Shown here: positions 21,931 to 25,935 of the stretch, in pieces
Numbering within the stretch: the first letter of the stretch is position 1
How the letters are laid out: every line of letters starts with the position of its first letter
Source of the DNA: Thiobacillus sp. UBA2186
Lineage (GTDB): Bacteria; Pseudomonadota; Gammaproteobacteria; Burkholderiales; Thiobacillaceae
Length of the DNA stretch: 25,935 bases
Direction of reading: 5' to 3'
NCBI GenBank assembly: GCA_002327405.1
Contig: DCVO01000050.1
Span: 1,614 to 27,548 of the forward strand
Position numbers and translations under genes: made by a program
Notes under the pieces: generated by a model
What the model was told of the DNA's origin: nothing
Databases searched by the model: none
The model's input: only the letters and a program-made list of their open reading frames with translations

Positions 21931-22344
21931 ATGTATCAAGGCGGTTGTCTGTGCGGTGCGGTCCGCTTCGAAATAGGCGGACCGATCCGCAACATCGTGT
22001 ATTGCCACTGCTCGCGCTGCCGCAAGGCGCAGGGCAGTGCATTCGCCGCCAACGGCATCGTGGCGGCTGACGAGTTCGCGCTCCTCTGCGGCGCGGATGC
22101 GCTCACCGCTTATGAATCCTCGCCCGGCCAGAAGAAATACTTCTGCAAGGTCTGCGGCTCGCCTATCATGAGCAAGAACGAAAGAAGGCCGGGGCAGGTG
22201 CGAGTGCGCCTCGGCACCATCGAGTCCGACATCGCGGAGCGGCCCGTGGCGCACATCTTCGCCACCTCCAAAGCCAACTGGGAAGACATCTGCGGCGAGT
22301 TGCCGCAGTACGAAAGCTACGAACCCGGGCGCGACAACAGCTGA
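21931..22344 (+). CDS. GFA / CENP-V-fold zinc protein
   Basis: Proteins of this family are related to Gfa, the glutathione-dependent formaldehyde-activating enzyme. The 137-residue product begins MYQGGCLCGAVRFE with C6 and C8, followed by C25, C27 and C30 (NIVYCHCSRCRK) and C72/C75 (FCKVCGSPI), the complete set of zinc ligands. The frame could extend upstream to a TTG at 21808, but the family starts at this ATG and GAGGGGAGA lies before it. The 130-bp gap from tusA contains the hairpin. GST follows after 19 nt. Confidence 0.85.
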   Translation: MYQGGCLCGAVRFEIGGPIRNIVYCHCSRCRKAQGSAFAANGIVAADEFALLCGADALTAYESSPGQKKYFCKVCGSPIMSKNERRPGQVRVRLGTIESDIAERPVAHIFATSKANWEDICGELPQYESYEPGRDNS

Positions 22345-22363
22345 GCAAACAACAAGGACGCAC

Positions 22364-22974
22364 ATGCACAAAGTGTATGGAGACATCCTGTCGGGCAACT
22401 GCTACAAGATCAAACTGCTGCTGCAGTTCCTCGGCGTGCCGCACGAATGGATACCGGTGGACATCCTCGCCGGCGAAACGCACAGCGATTGGTTCAAAAA
22501 AATGAACCCCAACGCAAAGATCCCGGCAGTCGATCTCGACGACGGCCGCCCCCTCTGGGAATCCAACGCCATCCTCAACTACTTCGCCGAGGGCACGCCC
22601 TTCCTGCCGCAGGACCGGTATGAAAGGGCGCTGGTGCTGCAATGGCAGTTCTTCGAGCAGTACAGCCACGAGCCCTACATCGCCCCGCACGCTACATCAA
22701 CAAATACCTGGGCCTGCCCAAAGCGCGCGAAGCCGAATACCACGCCAAACAGGCCGGCGGACACAAGGCGCTGGCCGTCATGGACCGGCACCTGGCCGGC
22801 AACCGGTTCTTCGTGGAAACCCGGCCCACCATCGCCGACATCAGCCTGTATGCCTACACCCATGCGGCGCACGAAGGCGGGTTCGACTTGTCGGGCTATG
22901 CGAATGTCCGGCGCTGGCTGGGGAATTTCGAGGGTATCCCGGGTTATGTTGGGATGGCGAGGGAAAATGCCTGA
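22364..22974 (+). pseudogene. Glutathione S-transferase, single frameshift
   Basis: The first half encodes an N-terminal thioredoxin-fold GST domain: MHKVYGDILSGNCYKIKLLL, PHEWIPVDILAGETHSDWF, and the glutathione-binding NPNAKIPAVDLDD with WESNAIL. Near 22683-22688 the frame shifts; the C-terminal helical domain continues one frame over (RYINKYLGLPKAREAEYHAK, RPTIADISLYAYTH, GIPGYVGM) to the TGA at 22972. Inserting one base in the C-run restores a protein of about 203 residues. It may be a true lesion or a sequencing error. An AAGGA site precedes the start. Confidence 0.83.
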
Positions 22975-23054
22975 GCACTGTTATTGCGTTTTATCTTCAA
23001 GGAACCAACCAAAAGCCCGCGCTGTCACTCAGCAAACTGCAACAGGAGCCCAGC

Positions 23055-23495
23055 ATGAAGTGCACGATTTCCCAGGCCTTGCTCATTGGCCTGCTCGCCC
23101 CCGCCGTGTGGGCCGGGCCGGCGGCGCCGGTCATCGACGTGTACAAGAGCCCGACCTGCGGTTGCTGCAGCAAGTGGATCGACCATCTCAAGGCCAACGG
23201 CTTCGCCGTGCGCGGCCATGACACCCCCGACGTGGTGCAGCACAAGATTCGCCTGGGGATTCCGCAGGGCTACGATTCCTGCCACACGGCGGAGGTGGGC
23301 GGCTATGTGATCGAGGGGCATGTGCCGGCGAAGGACATCAAGCGGCTGTTGAAGGAAAAACCCGTGGCGCGCGGGCTGACGGTGCCGGGCATGCCGATCG
23401 GGTCGCCGGGCATGGAGCAGGGCAGCCACAAGGATGTGTACGACGTGATTCTGCTGGGCAAGGATGGAAAGCCGCGGGTTTATTCGCGGTATTGA
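23055..23495 (+). CDS. DUF411-family secreted metal-binding protein
   Basis: The 146-residue product has a signal peptide (cleavage after VWA, about residue 20) and the DUF411 pattern VYKSPTCGCCSKWIDHL with C35, C37 and C38. A second site is GYDSCHTAEVGGYVIEGHVP with C76 and H77. Family members are often found beside copper-resistance genes and are thought to bind metal, but a role here is not proven. The start has AGGAG 8 nt upstream. The long frame from 22620 overlaps the GST and was rejected. A terminator lies 75 bp after the stop. Confidence 0.86.
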   Translation: MKCTISQALLIGLLAPAVWAGPAAPVIDVYKSPTCGCCSKWIDHLKANGFAVRGHDTPDVVQHKIRLGIPQGYDSCHTAEVGGYVIEGHVPAKDIKRLLKEKPVARGLTVPGMPIGSPGMEQGSHKDVYDVILLGKDGKPRVYSRY

Positions 23496-23501
23496 ATGAA
23501 G

Positions 23502-23539
23502 CCCCCTCACCCTGGCCCTCTCCCGCGAGGGGGGAGGGG
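23502..23539. repeat. GC-rich intergenic repeat (CCCTCACCCTGGCCC type)
   Basis: CCCCCTCACCCTGGCCCTCTCCC followed by a short loop and GAGGGGGGAGGGG is a partial palindrome. Repeats of this type are common in the intergenic DNA of many proteobacteria. It lies just after the DUF411 gene and before its terminator. Confidence 0.6.
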
Positions 23540-23570
23540 ATTCCCTGCGTGAGCTTTGCGGGGATTCTGG

Positions 23571-23598
23571 AAGCCGCCAAACGGGCGGCTTTTTTTTT
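23571..23598 (+). terminator. Intrinsic terminator of the thiol-linked gene run
   Basis: A 7-bp GC-rich stem AGCCGCC / GGCGGCT around the loop AAACG is followed by a run of nine Ts. It is a strong rightward terminator, ending transcription that began at tetR or at the DsrE gene. Confidence 0.92.
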
Positions 23599-23655
23599 AT
23601 TGGGCTGGATCGCCACGGCCCTGCAAACTATGCCCAGCCATTCGATTGGCGGCGA

Positions 23656-24048
23656 TCAGGATTCCGCCACGAAGCCGAAGGCCTTGTCGTGCACGTACAC
23701 CAGCTTGCAGGGCTCGATATATTTCGCATCGTGGATGCGGCCGCCCTGGATATAGCCGGTGTCGCCCTTGTTCAGGATCAGCGGCTCGCCGTGGGCGACC
23801 AGGCCGTTCCCGGTCCGGATGAAGAACTGCACCGCCATCTTTCCTTCGATGACCACGGTCATGTCGTCACCGGGGTGGGAGTGCGGCGGCTCGGCGCTGC
23901 CGGCTTCCCATTGTTCCAGCATCACTTCCACGCCGTCGGGGTTGGCGGGGAAGGTGGTGCGCACGCTAAAGCCTGAGGGCGCGTCGGGCACGCTGACATG
24001 CTTGCTCCAGATGGCGCTGGTGGCGGAGGTGAGGGTGGGCTGGGGCAT
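23656..24048 (-). CDS. Cupin-domain protein
   Basis: The 130-residue product has a single conserved beta-barrel (cupin) domain. Motif 1 is PHSHPGDDMTVVIEG with H56 and H58. Motif 2 reads GDTGYIQGGRIHDAKY with H105, so a metal site is likely. No enzyme class can be assigned. It is read opposite to the preceding gene run and ends convergent with it. A TATAAT on its strand at 24083-24088 probably belongs to its promoter. Confidence 0.82.
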   Translation of the reverse strand: MPQPTLTSATSAIWSKHVSVPDAPSGFSVRTTFPANPDGVEVMLEQWEAGSAEPPHSHPGDDMTVVIEGKMAVQFFIRTGNGLVAHGEPLILNKGDTGYIQGGRIHDAKYIEPCKLVYVHDKAFGFVAES

Positions 24049-24082
24049 GGGTTTTTCCTGTGGCGTGATGGGTTTCCGGGCG

Positions 24083-24088
24083 ATTATA
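24083..24088 (-). promoter_or_regulatory. Candidate -10 box of the cupin gene
   Basis: TATAAT (read on the minus strand) lies 35-40 bp ahead of the cupin start. No good -35 box is visible about 17 bp upstream of it, so the promoter may be weak or factor-dependent. Confidence 0.4.
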
Positions 24089-24134
24089 GGGGCATGGCTC
24101 GCATAGATATTTACTGATCCAGTGCCCGCAACAG

Positions 24135-24159
24135 AAAGCCGCCCGGAGGCGGCTTTTTT
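24135..24159 (-). terminator. Terminator of the first small paralogue
   Basis: AAAGCCGCC-CGGA-GGCGGCTTT pairs over 9 bases. It stands about 30 bp after the stop of the 64-residue gene on the minus strand, where three Ts follow the stem. On the plus strand a six-T run also follows, so it is likely bidirectional. Confidence 0.75.
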
Positions 24160-24190
24160 GCTTCTTGCTGCGGAACAGCGGCGGGCAGTT

Positions 24191-24385
24191 TTAATGCATG
24201 TTCAGCGGGTTCGGGACCGCAGGCCCGGCTTTCTTTTCCGCGGCTTGCAGCCGTCTTACAAGCGCAACGGCCTGCGTGTCCAGATCGGATTCGCTCAAGG
24301 CGAAGTCATGCTCCTCTTTTTTCCAGGCATCTGCCACCTCCTGGAGTGACGCATCGCCACCATTTCTGTGTGTCCTGATCAGCAT
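24191..24385 (-). CDS. Small protein of unknown function, paralogue A
   Basis: The 64-residue product was not recognised. It starts LIRTHRNGGDASLQEVADAW, continues with KKEEHDF and has a mixed-charge helix toward SESD..QAV. It ends with a proline-rich tail (GPAVPNPLNMH). It aligns without gaps to the neighbouring 66-residue gene, with 38 of 64 positions identical by eye. Its ribosome-binding region AGAGGTAAGAATC is also shared. It has its own promoter and terminator. No cysteines or membrane segments are present, so it is likely a cytosolic helical protein. Confidence 0.75.
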   Translation of the reverse strand: MLIRTHRNGGDASLQEVADAWKKEEHDFALSESDLDTQAVALVRRLQAAEKKAGPAVPNPLNMH

Positions 24386-24412
24386 GATTCTTACCTCTTT
24401 GTGGGGGAGTAC

Positions 24413-24442
24413 TTGTTATACGCGCATAGGCGCGAATAACAA
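24413..24442 (-). promoter_or_regulatory. Palindromic promoter of paralogue A
   Basis: On the minus strand TTGTTA (24437-24442), a 16-bp spacer and TATAAC (24415-24420) form a promoter. The entire 30 bp is a near-perfect palindrome with matching ends TTGTTAT and ATAACAA and GC-rich CGCGC/GCGCG arms inside. The -35 and -10 boxes are thus mirror images, and a dimeric repressor could bind the whole promoter. Confidence 0.7.
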
Positions 24443-24580
24443 CCGCTTCTGAAGTAAGGGATTGGCGGTATTTTGTTCGCAGGGATTGTTGATCCGGATC
24501 GCCACGACCCTGCGGGCCTCGAGCTGACGGTGAGGGAGGGAGCCTCGCCCGGGTTGATTCGTGCCTGATCAGCCCATTGA

Positions 24581-24604
24581 AAAGCCGCCCGGTCGGGCGG
24601 CTTT
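24581..24604 (-). terminator. Terminator of the second small paralogue
   Basis: AAAGCCGCCC-GGTC-GGGCGGCTTT is a perfect 10-bp stem about 30 bp after the stop of the 66-residue gene. On the minus strand the stem is followed by Ts. It has the same core (GCCGCC/GGCGGC) as the terminators at 23571 and 24135. Confidence 0.8.
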
Positions 24605-24631
24605 ATTGGCGGATCTGCCGAGCGCGCGGGG

Positions 24632-24832
24632 CTAGTCTTCGTGAACGTTGCGCGGGTCGGGATGGGCCGGCCCTTCTTTCAGTTCCATGTCGTGCAGCTT
24701 GTGCCCAAGCTTGACTGCCCACTGGTCCTCCGCGGATTCGCTCCAGTGAAAGTGATGCTCTTCCTTCTGCCAGGCCTCGGCGACTGCCTGGATCGAAGCG
24801 TCGCCGCCGTTTCGATGCGTCCTGAGTTCCAT
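24632..24832 (-). CDS. Small protein of unknown function, paralogue B
   Basis: The 66-residue product is a paralogue of the neighbouring 64-residue protein: MELRTHRNGGDASIQAVAEA, QKEEHHF, then a GPAHPDPRNVHED tail. The start at 24832 is preferred to a GTG three codons upstream because AAGGAGGTG lies 7 nt ahead of it and paralogue A starts at the same position. The shared core is RTHRNGGDAS, VA-AW, KEEH, SES and GPA-P-P-N-H. It has histidine-rich spots (EEHHFHW) that paralogue A lacks. Function unknown. Confidence 0.78.
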   Translation of the reverse strand: MELRTHRNGGDASIQAVAEAWQKEEHHFHWSESAEDQWAVKLGHKLHDMELKEGPAHPDPRNVHED

Positions 24833-24861
24833 GATTCTCACCTCCTTCCGGGTAGCTATGT

Positions 24862-24889
24862 TTTATAGCCGCTGAGACGCGAAAAACAA
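24862..24889 (-). promoter_or_regulatory. Promoter of paralogue B
   Basis: On the minus strand TTGTTT (24884-24889), a 16-bp spacer and TATAAA (24862-24867) match the spacing of the promoter of paralogue A. The downstream-to-upstream context (AACAACCGC and GAAGT on the plus strand) is also shared. The palindrome here is weaker. Confidence 0.65.
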
Positions 24890-25142
24890 CCGCACTCGAA
24901 GTGATGTCTCTGCGGACAGAGGCGCGCAGCGGGTCGCCGCGCCGATTTCCCGCGCTGCCGAAAGGGGAAATTGACACCGCCGCTTTAGCTGCTAACGTCA
25001 ACGTAACGGTGTGTTTTTTTTCGATGCCAGGCGCAGGGACTCACTTCCCGGGCAGGCGCAGCACCGAAATCCCATCGCCAATCGCGGCTTTCGTCCGCAG
25101 CGCGTTTCCCGTCCGGGAGCGCCGGCTGGCATGGAGGCAATC

Positions 25143-25916
25143 ATGTTTACCGCCAATCCCTTTGTCCCGCTTGCAGATTTCATCTCCCCCGCGGTCATGC
25201 AGGGCTATCTCGTGCTGATGGCGCTCGCGGCGGCAGCGGGAACGGTGTTCGACATGCTGCACAAGCAAAGCGCGAAATTCTTCGTGCAGGACCGGCAGGC
25301 CGCCCAGGCTGCCGCCAAGCGTCGGCTCGGCGGCGGCGAGATGGCTTCGCTGGCGGCGAGAACCCTCCTGAAAGAAGTCGCGACATCCGGCGAGTTCTGC
25401 AAGCCGGCACGCAGGCTGTCACATCTGCTGATGTCCTACGGCTTCGTCATTTATCTGCTCACCACCGTCGTCATGGTCTGCGTCTATCCCACCGCCGCCA
25501 CGCCCACGCCGTCGATTCTCCCGCTGTTATGGCATCTCGGCGCGCTGATGGTGGCGGTCGGCGGCTACTGGTTTTTCTTTTTGCTGCGGGTGGATGTGGC
25601 GCATGAAGGCCATTCGCCTTTCCGCCTGGTGCGCGCCGACCTGTTCATCGTCACGCTGCTGGCGAGCGTGACGTTTGCGCTCGTCTGGACGTTTTTGCAG
25701 ACGACGCCTTATCTTGCGGCGGCCTGGATCTTCTTCGGTCTCCATATCTTCTTCACCACGCTGCTGTTCGTTTCCGTGCCGTGGTCCAAGTTCGCCCACA
25801 TGTTCTACAAGCCCGTCGTGGCCTTCCAGAGAAGGGTGGAGGAGGCCAACGGTTCGTCCCGCCTGCCCACGCCCGCGACGCCCGGAGGGGAGAGATGCCC
25901 ACCTTCACATACATGA
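25143..25916 (+). CDS. aprM: APS reductase membrane anchor, AprM-like
   Basis: AprM is thought to tie the cytoplasmic APS reductase AprBA to the membrane and the quinone pool during sulfite oxidation. The 257-residue product has five likely transmembrane helices at about 18-38, 94-116, 126-149, 163-186 and 190-212. The loop ...VPWSKFAHMFYKPV resembles the end of NarI/DsrM/HdrE-type cytochrome b subunits. H94, H131, H201 and H219 are candidate haem ligands. The start at 25143 has GGAGG 5 nt upstream; an ATG four codons earlier and a long extension to 25011 are less likely. It overlaps the aprB start by 22 nt, so the two are coupled. Identification rests mainly on the aprB neighbour. Confidence 0.82.
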   Translation: MFTANPFVPLADFISPAVMQGYLVLMALAAAAGTVFDMLHKQSAKFFVQDRQAAQAAAKRRLGGGEMASLAARTLLKEVATSGEFCKPARRLSHLLMSYGFVIYLLTTVVMVCVYPTAATPTPSILPLLWHLGALMVAVGGYWFFFLLRVDVAHEGHSPFRLVRADLFIVTLLASVTFALVWTFLQTTPYLAAAWIFFGLHIFFTTLLFVSVPWSKFAHMFYKPVVAFQRRVEEANGSSRLPTPATPGGERCPPSHT

Positions 25917-25935
25917 CGCGCTGCGACGGCTGCGG
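25895..25935 (+). CDS. aprB: APS reductase beta subunit (3' end beyond window)
   Basis: Only the first 13 codons are visible: MPTFTYMTRCDGC. They match the N-terminus of AprB from sulfur oxidisers, where the CDGC cysteines begin the first 4Fe-4S cluster motif. GGAGGGGAG lies directly upstream. aprA is expected just beyond the edge. The enzyme oxidises sulfite to adenosine phosphosulfate in sulfur oxidisers. Confidence 0.8.
   Translation, partial: MPTFTYMTRCDGC

Noticed and set aside
24971..24998. TTGACA-N16-TAACGT as the aprM promoter
   Set aside because: The -10 match is poor and the leader would be about 140 nt; kept only as a possibility, not listed.
24890..25142. Small genes or RNA genes in the gap before aprM
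   Set aside because: No tRNA-like cloverleaf or supported small frame was found; the in-frame extension of aprM has no ribosome-binding site.

Overview
The window reads as a chromosome segment, GC-rich (roughly 60% by eye), from a sulfur-oxidising betaproteobacterium. The ribosomal proteins have betaproteobacterial character and the standard spc/alpha gene order. The right edge carries the membrane anchor (AprM-like) and the first codons of AprB of APS reductase, an arrangement known from Thiobacillus/Sulfuricella/Gallionella-type bacteria. The exact genus cannot be fixed from this sequence alone.

Layout. (1) 1-8380: the spc operon (rplX, cut at the left edge, through secY, infA and rpmJ), then the alpha operon (rpsM, rpsK, rpsD, rpoA, rplQ), closed by a strong bidirectional terminator. 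An extended -10 promoter lies just before rpsM. (2) 8381-8741: gene-free, holding a 170-bp palindromic element with perfect 24-bp terminal inverted repeats (MITE-like). (3) 8742-10738: an S-adenosylmethionine hydrolase-family enzyme and a convergent MOFRL-type glycerate 2-kinase. (4) 10792-13718: a Fur-box promoter driving hemP, followed in the same direction by a coiled-coil porin and a di-haem cytochrome c peroxidase. (5) 13724-17878: a dead RND efflux pump, with permease and adaptor genes both broken by several frameshifts, a nonsense codon and a missing C-terminus. (6) 18029-23598: a TetR regulator and a long co-directional run: DsrE-like protein, atypical SDR, CPLC redoxin, AhpD-like protein, TusA, GFA/CENP-V-fold protein, a frameshifted glutathione S-transferase and a DUF411 protein, ending in a terminator. 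Near-identical operator-like palindromes stand in front of tetR and in front of the DsrE gene. (7) 23656-24889: a cupin and two paralogous small proteins of unknown function, each small gene with its own similar promoter and terminator. (8) 25143-25935: aprM and the start of aprB.

Most of region 6 encodes proteins with reactive thiols or links to glutathione or persulfide chemistry. With the duplicated operator it looks like a TetR-controlled thiol/sulfane-sulfur handling island, and it is the best candidate here for an undescribed system. The Fur-controlled hemP-porin-peroxidase group and the paired small genes with palindromic promoters are the next most interesting. All coordinates and motifs were read by eye; no database search was run.
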